A stretch of 64,000 bases of DNA, taken from Onishia taeanensis (GTDB taxonomy: Bacteria; Pseudomonadota; Gammaproteobacteria; Pseudomonadales; Halomonadaceae). Shown here piece after piece: positions 55,127-64,000 of this stretch; the first letter of the stretch is position 1; each line of letters opens with the position of its first letter. The translations under genes were made by a program, and so were the position numbers. Location: NCBI RefSeq assembly GCF_003268885.1, contig NZ_QLSX01000002.1, positions 212,280-276,279 on the forward strand. The letters run 5' to 3'. Under the pieces are notes generated by a model, which was given only the letters and a program-made list of their open reading frames with translations, did not search any database and had not been told where the DNA came from.

Positions 55127-56704
55127 TCACTCCCACTCGATCGTCGCGGGCGGCTTGCTGCTCACGTCGTAAGTCACGCGGGAAACGCCTTCCAGCTCGT
55201 TGATGATGCGGTTGGAGACCTTCTCCAGCAGCTCATACGGCAGGTGCGCCCAGCGGGCGGTCATGAAGTCGATGGTCTCGACGGCGCGCAGGGCGATCAC
55301 CCACTCGTAGCGGCGGCCGTCGCCGACCACGCCCACGGACTTCACCGGCAGGAAGACGGCGAAGGCCTGGCTAGTCTTGTGGTACCAGCCGGCGTTGTGC
55401 AGCTCTTCGATGAAGATGGCATCGGCCTCACGCAGGATGTCGGCGTATTCCTTCTTCACTTCGCCGAGAATGCGTACCCCGAGGCCCGGCCCCGGGAAGG
55501 GGTGACGGTAGACCATGTCGTAGGGCAGGCCGAGCTCGACGCCGAGCTTGCGCACCTCGTCCTTGAACAGCTCGCGCAGCGGCTCGACGAGCTTGAGCTT
55601 CATGGTCTCGGGCAGGCCACCGACGTTGTGGTGCGACTTGATCACGTGCGCCTTGCCGGTCTTGCTGGCGGCGGACTCGATCACGTCAGGGTAGATGGTG
55701 CCCTGAGCCAGGAAGTCGACGCCTTCGATCTTGGCGGCCTCGGTATCGAACACGTCGATGAAGGTGTTGCCGATGATCTTGCGCTTGGCTTCCGGGTCGT
55801 TGACGCCTTCGAGCTTGCCGAGGAACAGGTCTTCGGCATCGACGCGGATCACCTTGACGCCCATGTGCTGGCCAAAGGTTTCCATCACCTGGTCGCCTTC
55901 CGCCTTGCGCAGCAGGCCGTTGTCGACGAACACGCAGGTCAGCTGGTCGCCGATGGCCTTGTGCAGCAGCGCGGCAACCACGGAGGAGTCGACGCCACCG
56001 GAGAGACCCAGCAGCACGTGACGGTCGCCGACCTGCTCGCGCACCCGGGCCACCTGATCCTCGATGATCTGGGCCGGGGTCCACAGGCGCTCGGACTGGC
56101 AGATATCCAGCACGAAGTGCTCGAGGATGCGCTGGCCCTGCAGGGTGTGGGTCACCTCGGGGTGGAACTGCACGCCGAAGAAGCGCTTCTCTTCCCAGCT
56201 CATGGCGGCGATCGGGCAGCTCGGGGTGGAGGCGGTCACGGTGAAGGTATCCGGCACCTCGGCGACCTTGTCACCGTGGCTCATCCACACGTCGAGCAGC
56301 GGCTTGCCGCTGTCGTGGTCGATGTGGTCCGAGATGTTCTTGAACAGCGCGGTCTCGGCGTCCAGGCGAATCTGGGCGTAGCCGAACTCGCGCTTGTTGG
56401 AACCGGCCACCTTGCCGCCGAGCTGCTCGGCCATGGTCTGCATGCCGTAGCAGATGCCGAGCACCGGCAGGCCCATCTCGAACACGCACTGAGGCGCACG
56501 GGGCGAGTCGAGCTCGGTGACAGACTCCGGGCCACCGGCGAGGATGATGCCGTTGGGGTTGTACTCGCGAACCTCGTCTTCGGTGATGTCGAAGGCGCGC
56601 ACTTCGGAGTACACGCCGATCTCGCGCACGCGGCGGGCGATCAGCTGGGTGTACTGGGAGCCGAAATCGAGGATCAGGATCTTGTGGGCGTGAATATCGG
56701 TCAT
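55127..56704 (-). CDS. guaA: GMP synthase (glutamine-hydrolysing)
   Basis: GuaA converts XMP, glutamine and ATP to GMP. The 525-residue protein has the same length as in E. coli. The N-terminal class I amidotransferase contains [22 protein letters not shown], the nucleophile in [10 protein letters not shown], and the HPE motif. The ATP-pyrophosphatase domain has the P-loop [15 protein letters not shown]. The C-terminal dimerisation domain ends [17 protein letters not shown]. The start MTDIHAHK at 56704 matches the family. An upstream ATG (56731) adds nine residues. It follows guaB on the same strand with a terminator between them. Its 3' end is duplicated at 49606. Confidence 0.97.
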   Translation of the reverse strand: MTDIHAHKILILDFGSQYTQLIARRVREIGVYSEVRAFDITEDEVREYNPNGIILAGGPESVTELDSPRAPQCVFEMGLPVLGICYGMQTMAEQLGGKVAGSNKREFGYAQIRLDAETALFKNISDHIDHDSGKPLLDVWMSHGDKVAEVPDTFTVTASTPSCPIAAMSWEEKRFFGVQFHPEVTHTLQGQRILEHFVLDICQSERLWTPAQIIEDQVARVREQVGDRHVLLGLSGGVDSSVVAALLHKAIGDQLTCVFVDNGLLRKAEGDQVMETFGQHMGVKVIRVDAEDLFLGKLEGVNDPEAKRKIIGNTFIDVFDTEAAKIEGVDFLAQGTIYPDVIESAASKTGKAHVIKSHHNVGGLPETMKLKLVEPLRELFKDEVRKLGVELGLPYDMVYRHPFPGPGLGVRILGEVKKEYADILREADAIFIEELHNAGWYHKTSQAFAVFLPVKSVGVVGDGRRYEWVIALRAVETIDFMTARWAHLPYELLEKVSNRIINELEGVSRVTYDVSSKPPATIEWE

Positions 56705-56814
56705 GAAGAAAACATCTCTGTGAGGCCGCAAGCCAGTCCAAAAGCTAGCGGGTCAAGACACCGTGTCTGGATACCCAACCGGGGCCGGGTACCGGGTCAC
56801 TCAACCCGCCGGTC

Positions 56815-56845
56815 AAAAAACGAACGGCGGGGATAAGCCCCGCCG
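56815..56845 (-). terminator. terminator between guaB and guaA
   Basis: The stem CGGCGGGG/CCCCGCCG with a 5-nt loop is followed after GTTCG by TTTTTT on the minus strand. It may terminate or attenuate guaB transcription before guaA. Confidence 0.8.
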
Positions 56846-56865
56846 CCGTCTAGCGCATGCTGTGA

Positions 56866-58335
56866 TCAGCTGGCCCGATAGTTCGGGGCTTCCTTGGTGA
56901 TCTGCACGTCGTGGACGTGAGACTCGTTGAAGCCGGCGCCGGTGATCTGCACGAATTCCGGCTTGGTGCGCATCTCGAGCACGCTGCTGCAGCCGGTGTA
57001 GCCCATGGAGGCGCGCAGGCCGCCCATCAGCTGGTGAACGATGGCGCTCATCATGCCCTTGTAGGGCACGCGGCCTTCGATGCCTTCCGGCACCAGCTTC
57101 TCGGCGCCCTCGGACTTGTCCTGGAAGTAGCGGTCGGCGGAGCCCTGGGTCTGAGACATGGCGCCCATGGAGCCCATCCCGCGGTAGGCCTTGTAGGTAC
57201 GGCCCTGGTAGAGCTCGACCTCGCCCGGCGCTTCCTCGGTACCGGCCAGCAGGCCACCGATCATCACGCAGCTGGCGCCGGCGGCGATGGCCTTGGACAG
57301 GTCACCAGAGTAGCGCACGCCGCCGTCGGCGATCAGCGGAATATCGTAGGGCTTGAGCGCCTCGGCGACGTTGGCCACCGCGGTGATCTGCGGCACGCCG
57401 ACGCCTGCCACGATACGGGTGGTGCAGATCGAGCCGGGGCCGATGCCGACCTTGACGGCGTCTGCGCCGGCTTCGGCCAGGGCGATAGCGGCATCGGCGG
57501 TGGCGATGTTGCCGCCGATCACCTGCACCTCGGGGAAGTGCTCCTTGACCCAGCGCACGCGGTCGATCACGCCCTTGGAGTGGCCGTGGGCGGTGTCGAC
57601 GACGATGGCATCGACGCCGGCCTCGACCAGCGCGGCGATGCGGTCCGGAGTCTCCGGGCCGGTACCGACGGCGGCGCCGACCAGCAGGCGGCCGTCGCTG
57701 TCCTTGGCGGCGCTCGGGTAGGTGCGCGCCTTCTCGATGTCGCGCACGGTGACCAGGCCGCGCAGGCGGAACTCGTCATCGACGATCAGGATCTTCTCGA
57801 TGCGGTTTTCCTGCAGCTTGGTCTTGATCTGCTCGAGCGGCGTGCCGACCGGCACGGTGACCAGCTTCTCGCGCGGCGTCATGATCGCCTCGACGCTGTC
57901 GCTGTGGTCCGGCTGGAAACGCATGTCACGACCGGTGACGATGCCGACCAGGGTCTCGCCCTCGACCACCGGAAAACCGGAATAGCCGTACTCGTCGGCC
58001 ATCGCCAGCAGGTCGGTGAGCTTGGCCTTGGGGCCAACGGTCACCGGATCCTTGACGATCACGCTCTCGTGCTTCTTGACCTTGCGCACTTCGGCCGCCT
58101 GGCCGGCAATGGTCATGCTCTTGTGGATGATGCCGATGCCGCCTTCCTGCGCCATGGCAATCGCCAGACGGGCTTCGGTCACGGTATCCATGGCGGACGA
58201 GCAGAGCGGGATGTTCAGTTCGAGATTGCGGGTCAGGCGGGATTTGAGGCTGACGTCCTTGGGGAGGACATCCGAGTAGCCGGGAACGAGTAATACGTCA
58301 TCGAACGTAAGAGCTTCTTGCGCCATACGTAACAT
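56866..58335 (-). CDS. guaB: IMP dehydrogenase
   Basis: GuaB oxidises IMP to XMP with NAD, the committed step to GMP. The protein has 489 residues (E. coli 488). It starts [25 protein letters not shown] in family form. The (beta/alpha)8 barrel is interrupted by two CBS domains (~residues 95-205). The catalytic loop has the active Cys in [13 protein letters not shown], and the flap [11 protein letters not shown] follows. ATG 58335 matches the E. coli start; ATG 58350 would add five residues. A good promoter lies 58 bp upstream of the start. Confidence 0.97.
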   Translation of the reverse strand: MLRMAQEALTFDDVLLVPGYSDVLPKDVSLKSRLTRNLELNIPLCSSAMDTVTEARLAIAMAQEGGIGIIHKSMTIAGQAAEVRKVKKHESVIVKDPVTVGPKAKLTDLLAMADEYGYSGFPVVEGETLVGIVTGRDMRFQPDHSDSVEAIMTPREKLVTVPVGTPLEQIKTKLQENRIEKILIVDDEFRLRGLVTVRDIEKARTYPSAAKDSDGRLLVGAAVGTGPETPDRIAALVEAGVDAIVVDTAHGHSKGVIDRVRWVKEHFPEVQVIGGNIATADAAIALAEAGADAVKVGIGPGSICTTRIVAGVGVPQITAVANVAEALKPYDIPLIADGGVRYSGDLSKAIAAGASCVMIGGLLAGTEEAPGEVELYQGRTYKAYRGMGSMGAMSQTQGSADRYFQDKSEGAEKLVPEGIEGRVPYKGMMSAIVHQLMGGLRASMGYTGCSSVLEMRTKPEFVQITGAGFNESHVHDVQITKEAPNYRAS

Positions 58336-58754
58336 ATCGGCAACACCCAATGTTGAGCAGATGGAGGATGTGGTGAGGGGAAGTTAATCGACCATTATAA
58401 CGCCGAGGCCCACCTTCCATCAATCCGGGTCCTGGATGAAAACCTGCTCGCCCGGCAGGGTGCGTGATACCCCTCACCCGCCGTCACGCTGACCGCTCTG
58501 CTTGTCGTCAGACACGCCACCATGGCCCTGTCACCACGCCCGTCATCATGCCATCCACAACGGCCGCGGGAGGCCGGTCGCGGGCGCTCGAATAGGCGGC
58601 GAAAGCGCCGAAAAAACGTCGCAAGGCTGTTATCCGCAAGGCCGCCGCGCGAAAATGTCGCACAGGGCTCGGTCATGGCAGATCGTCGCGCGCGGCTCAC
58701 CCTGCCCTGGCATGCAGTAAAAGGCTCACGCTCACGACAGGAGGTCACCGCCAC
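58336..58754. other. 419-bp divergent gap (guaB / AbrB-family gene)
   Basis: This gap contains the guaB promoter at 58394-58423. A 119-residue minus-strand frame covers most of it, but it would include the promoter and has no family features, so it is not called. Confidence 0.6.
58394..58423 (-). promoter_or_regulatory. guaB sigma-70 promoter
   Basis: On the minus strand TTGATG is followed after 18 bp by a perfect TATAAT, with transcription expected to start ~50 bp before the guaB ATG. Confidence 0.75.
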
Positions 58755-59822
58755 TTGAATACCCCCCTCACCTCCCGTTTAGCGGCCCTGGGCCGTTTTC
58801 TGCCAACGCTTGGCCTGGGGCTTGCGGGCGGCGCCATCGCCTTCCGGCTAGGCCTGCCGCTGCCCTGGCTGCTGGGCGCGATGATCGCGACCACCATCGC
58901 CAGCCTTGGCGGAGCACGGCTGCGCTCACCCGGGCGCGGGCGCAAGGGAGTGCTGGTGGTGATCGGGGTCATGCTGGGCTCGGCCTTCCATCAGGGGCTC
59001 AACATCGATGTGGCGGCCTGGAGCGCGAGCCTCGCCATCATGCTGCTGGCAACGGCGGTGATGATGGCGTTCTCGGTGTGGTTCTCGCGGAAGGTCGGCG
59101 GCTATTCGCTGGAAACCTCTCTCTATGCCGGGGTGCCAGGCGGGGTATCGACGGTGACCCTGATGGCGCTGGAATCCGGTGCCGACCTGCGGGTGGTCGG
59201 CATGACCCACGCGGTGCGCATCCTGATCCTGCTGCTGGCCATCCCGCTGGCGCTGCCGCTGTTTGGCCATGTCAGCATGCCGGAGAATCGCACGGATATC
59301 GCTCACTGGCTGTGGCTGCCGAATGCGATGGATACCGCCTGGCTCGTCGCGGCGGGGCTTGCCGGCGCCTGGCTGGGCAAGCGCCTGCGACTGCCAAGCG
59401 CCCTGCTGTTCGGCCCGGCGCTGGCCTCGGCCGCGCTGCACCTTTCCGGGGTCAGCGATGCCGCGGTGCCGCCAACGTTGATCGCGCTGGCCCAGGTGCT
59501 GATCGGCGTGTCGGTGGGGGTGCGCTTTACCGGCACCTCGCTTGCCGCGGTCGGCCACACCCTGGCGATGGGGATTATTCAGGCACTGGGGCTGGTGGTG
59601 ATCGCAGGCCTCGCCGCCTGGGGCGCACAGCTTTTGACCGGCACCTCGATTGCCGCCGCCCTGCTCGCCTACATGCCCGGCGGCGCCCCAGAGCTAAGCC
59701 TGGTGGCGCTGTCGCTGGGCATCGACCCGGCCTTCGTCACCGCCCACCACCTGCTGCGCATCAGCCTGCTGGTGCTCTGCCTGCCACTGCTGCTGAGTGC
59801 CGGACGCCGGCTGAGCACCTAG
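58755..59822 (+). CDS. AbrB-family membrane protein (formerly putative ammonia monooxygenase)
   Basis: This 355-residue integral membrane protein has about ten helices arranged as two repeats of the AbrB duplication domain. Repeat signatures are LPLPWLLGAMIATTI and LRLPSALLFGPALAS. The glycine-rich motifs GGYSLETSLYAGVPGGVSTVTLMA, in pieces, and AYMPGGAPELSLVALSLGIDP are diagnostic. The function is unknown; the E. coli relative AbrB is only described as affecting aidB expression. The TTG start has AGGAGGT nine bases upstream, clearly the best choice. It is divergent from guaB. Confidence 0.88.
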   Translation: MNTPLTSRLAALGRFLPTLGLGLAGGAIAFRLGLPLPWLLGAMIATTIASLGGARLRSPGRGRKGVLVVIGVMLGSAFHQGLNIDVAAWSASLAIMLLATAVMMAFSVWFSRKVGGYSLETSLYAGVPGGVSTVTLMALESGADLRVVGMTHAVRILILLLAIPLALPLFGHVSMPENRTDIAHWLWLPNAMDTAWLVAAGLAGAWLGKRLRLPSALLFGPALASAALHLSGVSDAAVPPTLIALAQVLIGVSVGVRFTGTSLAAVGHTLAMGIIQALGLVVIAGLAAWGAQLLTGTSIAAALLAYMPGGAPELSLVALSLGIDPAFVTAHHLLRISLLVLCLPLLLSAGRRLST

Positions 59823-59828
59823 GGCTTA

Positions 59829-59884
59829 GCGACTGACTCTTCGCGACTGACTCTTCGCGACTGACTAATCGCGACTGACGCTTA
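59829..59884. repeat. four 14-bp tandem units
   Basis: The units are gcgactgactcttc, gcgactgactcttc, gcgactgactaatc and gcgactgacgctta, beginning 6 bp after the AbrB-family stop codon. Confidence 0.93.
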
Positions 59885-59958
59885 GCATCTGAAGCGCCAG
59901 GGCCAACGGCCGCCGGCATGTTAGGCTGAGCGGCGTTTCGATCAAGGATGCCGCCGTC

Positions 59959-61425
59959 ATGCCACAGGCCGATACCCCGACCTTTTCCGTCAGCGAACTC
60001 AACCGCCGCGCCCGGCTGATGCTGGAGCGCGATTTCGGCGATTGCTGGGTCGAGGGCGAGCTTTCCAATGTGGCGCGGCCGGCCTCGGGGCATGTTTATT
60101 TCACCTTGAAGGACGAGCGCGCCCAGCTGAAGTGCGCGCTGTTTCGCAACCGCGGGCGCTTCGTGGGCACGCCGCTGAACGACGGCGACCGGGTGCGCCT
60201 GCGCGGCAAGGTGTCGATCTTCGAGCCCCGGGGCGATTATCAGATGATCGTGGAAGCCGTGCAGCCGACGGGCCAGGGTGACCTGCTGGCGGCCTTCGAG
60301 CGCTTGAAGCATCAGCTCAGCGCCGAGGGCGTATTCGCCAATGCGCGCCCGCTGCCCTGCCCGCCGCGACATCTGCTGGTGCTGACCTCACCGACCGGCG
60401 CGGCGATCCGCGATGTATTGGCGGTGCTTTCCGCGCGCTGGCCGCTTTCCCGGGTCAGCGTGCTGCCGGTGCCGGTACAGGGCAAGGAGGCCGCGCCGGC
60501 GATGATCCGTGCCCTGGCGCTGGCCAACCGCGACTCGCGCTTCGACCCGGAGCGTGACGCTATCCTGGTGACTCGCGGCGGCGGCAGCCTCGAAGATCTC
60601 TGGGCCTTCAACGACGAGCACCTGGCCCGGGCGATTTTCCATTCCCGGTTGCCGGTGCTCTCGGCGGTGGGCCACGAAACTGATGTCACGCTTTCCGACT
60701 TCGCCGCCGATGGCCGAGCCCCGACGCCTTCGGCGGCGGCGGAGCGGCTGGTACCGGACCAGGCGGCGCTGCGTCAGCGCCTGGACAGCGCCCTGTCTCG
60801 TCTCGCCCGCGCCCAGCGCAGCCGGCTGGACGCCGAGACCCAGCGTCTGGATCACCTGCGCGCGCGGCTGCGTCACCCCGGCGAGCGGCTCGCCCAGCAG
60901 CGCGCGCATCTTGGCCAGCTCGAGGGGCGCCTGCAGCGCGCCATGCAGTCACGGCTCTTGGAGGCCCGCACACGCGAGCGACACGCCGGCGCCCGCCTGA
61001 ACGCCTTCGACCCTCGCCAACAGTTGGATAGCGCCCGCCAGCGCCTCGCTCAGGCCGACAGGCGGCTCACGGCCACCCTGCCCCGCCAACTCGCGGAACA
61101 CCGCCAACAGCTGTCGTCGCTTGCTCGGGAACTGCAGGCGGTCAGCCCGCTTGCGGTGCTCGGGCGCGGCTACTCGATTCTTTCGGATGATGAGGGCCGG
61201 GTGATCCGGCGCAGTCAGGATACCCAGCCCGGTCAGCAACTGACCGCCCGGCTGGGCGAAGGAAGGCTAAAAGTGGAAGTGAAGCGGCGCTTCAAGGCAG
61301 CGCCGGCCCCGGAGCGGACCTCATCACAGGCCCCGAACCAAGCCTCGTCACAGGCCCCTAACCAGGCCTCGTCACAGGCCCCAGCCGAGACCACGGGGCC
61401 GGAGCACAGGGACGAGACCGACTAG
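59959..61425 (+). CDS. xseA: exodeoxyribonuclease VII large subunit
   Basis: XseA degrades single-stranded DNA from both ends together with several XseB subunits. The protein has 488 residues. It has an N-terminal OB fold (FSVSELNRRARLMLERDFGDCWVEGELSNV in pieces), the catalytic core with TSPTGAAIRDVL and TRGGGSLEDLWAFNDE, and AVGHETDVTLSDFAADGRAPTPSAAAE. A long Arg/Gln/Leu-rich coiled coil (~270-390) precedes the LGRGYSIL segment. The last ~40 residues are a low-complexity SSQAPNQA repeat tail outside the family core. It stands alone on the plus strand. Confidence 0.95.
   Translation: MPQADTPTFSVSELNRRARLMLERDFGDCWVEGELSNVARPASGHVYFTLKDERAQLKCALFRNRGRFVGTPLNDGDRVRLRGKVSIFEPRGDYQMIVEAVQPTGQGDLLAAFERLKHQLSAEGVFANARPLPCPPRHLLVLTSPTGAAIRDVLAVLSARWPLSRVSVLPVPVQGKEAAPAMIRALALANRDSRFDPERDAILVTRGGGSLEDLWAFNDEHLARAIFHSRLPVLSAVGHETDVTLSDFAADGRAPTPSAAAERLVPDQAALRQRLDSALSRLARAQRSRLDAETQRLDHLRARLRHPGERLAQQRAHLGQLEGRLQRAMQSRLLEARTRERHAGARLNAFDPRQQLDSARQRLAQADRRLTATLPRQLAEHRQQLSSLARELQAVSPLAVLGRGYSILSDDEGRVIRRSQDTQPGQQLTARLGEGRLKVEVKRRFKAAPAPERTSSQAPNQASSQAPNQASSQAPAETTGPEHRDETD
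61320..61385 (+). repeat. 24-bp tandem repeats in the xseA tail
   Basis: Two full and one partial unit encode SSQAPNQA repeats just before the xseA stop. Confidence 0.9.
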
Positions 61426-61513
61426 TCAGGCATGGCGGCGCTCATTCATCGCTACGGCCGTCGCCCCGGCAAGCGCCTTGTGACAGGCGTGTTGCGGCTC
61501 CGGTCTGTGCTAT

Positions 61514-62908
61514 TCAGCCATCACTCTTGGCCACGGCCTTGAAGCTGCTGGGTTCGAGTTCGTGGCGGCCCAGCAGCTTGTAGAAGTCGGTGCGGTTGCG
61601 CCCGGCGATGCGCGCGGCCTGGGTGACGTTGCCTTCGGTGATCTTCAGCACCTTGATCAGATAGCCCCGCTCGAAGCTCGCGCGGGCGTCGTTGAATGAC
61701 GGCAGGGCGTTCTCCTCGGCGACCAGCGCCTGGGCGACCAGCGCTTCGGGAATGATCGGCGCACTGGTCAGCGCCACGCACTGCTCGACCACGTTGACCA
61801 GCTGGCGCACGTTGCCGGGCCAGGCCGAAGAGGCCAGCAGGTTCAGCGCCTCGGTGGAGAAGCCCTTCACGAACGGCTTGTGGCGGGCGGCGGCTTTGCT
61901 GACCAGGTGCTTGGCCAGCAGCGGCACGTCCTCGGCGCGCTCCTTGAGCGGCGGCAGGCGCAGGTTGACCACGTTCAGGCGGTAGTAAAGATCCTCCCGG
62001 AAGTCTCCCTCATGCATGGCGCGATCCAGGTCGCGGTGGGTGGCCGAGATGATGCGCACATCGACAGATACCGAGGCGGTCGAGCCCAGCGGCCGGACCT
62101 GACGCTCCTGCAGCACGCGCAACAGTTTCACCTGCAGAGAGAGCGGCATATCGCCGATTTCGTCGAGGAACAGGCTGCCGCCATCGGCGGCCTGGAAGAG
62201 CCCTTCATGCTGGCTGATCGCGCCGGTGAACGCTCCCTTGGCGTGACCGAAGAGCTCGCTTTCCAACAGCTGCTCGGGCAGCGCGCCGCAGTTGATGGCG
62301 ACGAACGGCTTGTCGGCGCGGGGGCTGGCATCATGCAGGGCGCGCGCCAGCAGTTCCTTGCCCGAGCCCGAGGGGCCACTGACCAGCACGCTGACATCGG
62401 CGCCGGCGACCATGCGTGCCTGGTCGAGGATGCGCTCCATCTGCGGGCTGCGGGTGATGATCGCCGAGCGCCAGGCGTCGTCGCCGTCGCCGGCGGCCGG
62501 CGCCTGGAGCAGCGCTTCGTCGATCGCCGTGAACAGCTCGTCGCGGTCGACGGGCTTGGTCAGGAAGCTGAACACCCCCTGGCGGGTGGCGCTCACCGCA
62601 TCGGGAATCGAACCATGGGCGGTGAGGATGATCACCGGCAGACCTGGGGCTTGGCGCTGGATTTCCTGAAACAGCGCCAGGCCGTCCATCTCATCCATGC
62701 GCAGGTCCGAGAGCACCAGGTCCGGGCGCTCAATGGCCAGGCGATCCAGCGCCATGCGGCCGCTGTCGGCGGTGGTGACGCGAAAGCCACGGCTTTCCAG
62801 CCGCATGCCCAACAGCCTGAGCAGGCTGGCGTCGTCGTCGACCAGCAGGATATGGGCGATGGGTTTGCTGCCCTTGAGGGCGCCGGTCAGTTGCGCGGCG
62901 TCTTTCAC
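61514..62908 (-). CDS. glrR: sigma-54-dependent response regulator GlrR
   Basis: This 464-residue NtrC-type activator has a receiver domain at ~18-130 with phospho-acceptor Asp68 (DLVLSDLRM). The AAA+ domain at ~150-385 has Walker A GPSGSGKE and the sigma-54 contact motif GAFTGA. A C-terminal Fis-type helix-turn-helix ([24 protein letters not shown] in pieces) completes it. The neighbouring qseG and glrK genes identify it as GlrR (QseF/YfhA). In enterobacteria GlrR activates glmY sRNA and envelope genes from sigma-54 promoters. The regulon here is not visible. Confidence 0.93.
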   Translation of the reverse strand: MKDAAQLTGALKGSKPIAHILLVDDDASLLRLLGMRLESRGFRVTTADSGRMALDRLAIERPDLVLSDLRMDEMDGLALFQEIQRQAPGLPVIILTAHGSIPDAVSATRQGVFSFLTKPVDRDELFTAIDEALLQAPAAGDGDDAWRSAIITRSPQMERILDQARMVAGADVSVLVSGPSGSGKELLARALHDASPRADKPFVAINCGALPEQLLESELFGHAKGAFTGAISQHEGLFQAADGGSLFLDEIGDMPLSLQVKLLRVLQERQVRPLGSTASVSVDVRIISATHRDLDRAMHEGDFREDLYYRLNVVNLRLPPLKERAEDVPLLAKHLVSKAAARHKPFVKGFSTEALNLLASSAWPGNVRQLVNVVEQCVALTSAPIIPEALVAQALVAEENALPSFNDARASFERGYLIKVLKITEGNVTQAARIAGRNRTDFYKLLGRHELEPSSFKAVAKSDG

Positions 62909-62963
62909 GGTGATCTCCCTTCTATTCAGACGAAGCCTGGCCAGGCGCCCGACGCATCGCGCC

Positions 62964-63521
62964 TCAGGGGGCCTGCTGTCGCAGGTTAATGCTTTGCTCG
63001 ATATCGCTCAGGGCCTCGAGCTTGTTGGCCATCTCGTCCAGCTGCTCGGCCTGAGCGGCGTTCTCGTCGGCCAGCGCCTGTCGCGCCTGGCTCTGCTCGG
63101 CCAGCTTTTCGGACAGGGCGCGGCGCCCTTCGAGCTCGTTGAGCCAGTAACGCAGCAGCGGCTGCAGCTCGGTCGGCGCCTTGGCCAGGTCGGCCTTGTA
63201 AAGCTCTGAAGCCTGATTCCATTCGCTCTCGCTGCCCCAGGAAAGCACCACGGCGCGAACTAAGCGCTCATGGGTATCGTTGCCCTCGAGGCGGGCCAGC
63301 TGGCGGTCACGCCAGGCACGATCGCCGCGCTGGGAGGCGAGCCCAAAGGCCACCCAGGCCTCGGTCTGGCAGGCGTTTACGGTCAGGCTAGGCCACTCGT
63401 CCTGGCAGCCGGCGGGCAGTTCCGTCAGCGTCGGTGGCGTGGAGGACGTTTGCGCCGGCAGCCACTGGCATCCTGCCAGCAGCGAAACGGCGACCAGCCC
63501 CGTCAGGGTGCGGTACAGCAT
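62964..63521 (-). CDS. qseG: QseG-like outer-membrane lipoprotein
   Basis: This is a 185-residue lipoprotein with lipobox LLAGC (Cys18). The rest is helical, with a predicted coiled coil at ~130-175 (LSEKLAEQSQARQALADENAAQAEQL in pieces). Its place between glrK and glrR, as in the E. coli glrK-qseG-glrR operon, identifies it as QseG/YfhG, which interacts with the sensor kinase QseE/GlrK. Sequence conservation of this family is low, so the call rests largely on context. Confidence 0.8.
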   Translation of the reverse strand: MLYRTLTGLVAVSLLAGCQWLPAQTSSTPPTLTELPAGCQDEWPSLTVNACQTEAWVAFGLASQRGDRAWRDRQLARLEGNDTHERLVRAVVLSWGSESEWNQASELYKADLAKAPTELQPLLRYWLNELEGRRALSEKLAEQSQARQALADENAAQAEQLDEMANKLEALSDIEQSINLRQQAP

Positions 63522-63524
63522 GGG

Positions 63525-64000
63525 TCATGAGTTCCTTGCGTCTGCGTCTGCCGCACGGTGCTGCGGTGACGGCATCGTTATCGTATTCGTATCCTGCTGA
63601 TTCGCGCCCTGCGCATTACATACCTGCCAGGGCAGCGTCAGGCGGAAGCACACCGCCAGGCGTGCATCGTCGACCAGTTCCAGATGCCCCTGCTGAGCCT
63701 TGGCACAGTCGGCAGCCACCGACAGGCCGATCCCAGAGCCCTTGAGCGGCCCCTTGCGCCGGGCGCGGCCCTGATAGAAGGGATCGAAGAGCCGCTCGCG
63801 GTCCTCGCCGCCGATCGCATCACCGCTGTTGGCGACCTCCACCAGTAGCACGTCGCCGCGCTGCTGGGCGCGCAGTTCAAGCAGTCCGCCATCTTCACCA
63901 TAGGCAATGGCATTGGACAACAGGTTATCCAGAATGCGGCCGGTGGCGGTGCGGTCGGCCTGCCAGGCCAGCGGCCGATCGCTCCACTTGAGCTGCATGC
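63525..64000 (-). CDS. glrK: sensor histidine kinase GlrK, C-terminal part
   Basis: Only the HATPase domain is inside the window; the gene runs off the right edge. Motifs are the N-box TGRILDNLLSNAIAYG, the G1 region VEVANSGDAIG, the F-box ERLFDPFYQGRARRKG and the G2 box GSGIGLSVAADC. A ~35-residue polar tail follows. It ends 3 bp before qseG. GlrK phosphorylates GlrR in response to an envelope signal. The dimerisation domain and sensor part are beyond the window. Confidence 0.9.
   Translation of the reverse strand, partial: MQLKWSDRPLAWQADRTATGRILDNLLSNAIAYGEDGGLLELRAQQRGDVLLVEVANSGDAIGGEDRERLFDPFYQGRARRKGPLKGSGIGLSVAADCAKAQQGHLELVDDARLAVCFRLTLPWQVCNAQGANQQDTNTITMPSPQHRAADADARNS

Noticed and set aside
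55244-56836. 530-codon plus-strand frame opposite guaA
   Set aside because: It is antisense to intact guaA and lacks a ribosome site and known motifs.
58395-58754. 119-codon minus-strand frame upstream of guaB
   Set aside because: It covers the guaB promoter and has Arg/Ser-rich random composition.

Overview
The window looks like chromosome from a high-GC gammaproteobacterium. The gene set (RluB, ScpA/B, RadD, PurL next to MltF, GlrR-QseG-GlrK, GuaB-GuaA, XseA, and a polyamine-type ABC operon) and the protein sequences suggest Halomonas or another Halomonadaceae. That assignment is inference from protein character, because no 16S gene or database search was available. Most of the window is ordinary core genome with strong Shine-Dalgarno sites and GC-rich codons.

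Layout. 0-9.3 kb: tRNA-Lys, the rluB-scpB-scpA cluster, radD and purL, all on the minus strand. 9.3-14.4 kb: an mltF lytic transglycosylase translationally coupled to a membrane diguanylate cyclase, then tadA, tesB and tRNA-Thr. 14.5-20.7 kb: a 52-residue YqaE/Pmp3 protein, a DUF1206 membrane protein and a four-gene polyamine-type ABC transporter. 21-31.6 kb: an MgtC/DUF4010 protein, a RIO-like kinase, a zinc alcohol dehydrogenase with a divergent AraC regulator, a PatZ-like acyl-CoA synthetase/acetyltransferase, a YrhK protein, DbpA and a YeeN-type YebC protein. 31.7-36.3 kb: a signalling cluster made of a soluble PAS-GAF-GGDEF cyclase, a LuxP-type autoinducer-2 receptor and a LuxQ-like membrane partner with no output domain. 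36.5-48.5 kb: a second MltF, a beta-hydroxyacid dehydrogenase, an HxlR-controlled oxidoreductase, several uncharacterised membrane or secreted proteins, a dicarboxylate symporter, YghU and RlmA. 48.6-55.1 kb: the accessory part of the window. It holds a broken zeta toxin, a decayed second copy of the guaA 3' end, a pseudouridine synthase, an MFS remnant, and a coupled two-gene module (51752-54888) of visibly lower GC. The larger protein of that module ends in a phospholipase-D-like region. 55.1-64 kb: guaA, guaB, an AbrB-family membrane protein, xseA and the glrR-qseG-glrK cluster, which is cut by the window edge.

The two most interesting places are these. First, the LuxP/LuxQ-like pair at 31749-34720: LuxP keeps all eight recalled AI-2 contact residues at one constant offset from Vibrio harveyi LuxP, while its partner has lost any kinase or cyclase output, with a stand-alone diguanylate cyclase next door. 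Second, the guaA-flanked island, whose surviving cargo is a tightly coupled two-gene operon of unknown function that could be a defence module. A window-wide oddity is the large number of short tandem repeats with a 12-15 bp period just after stop codons, and matching 4-10 residue repeats inside or at the ends of proteins.
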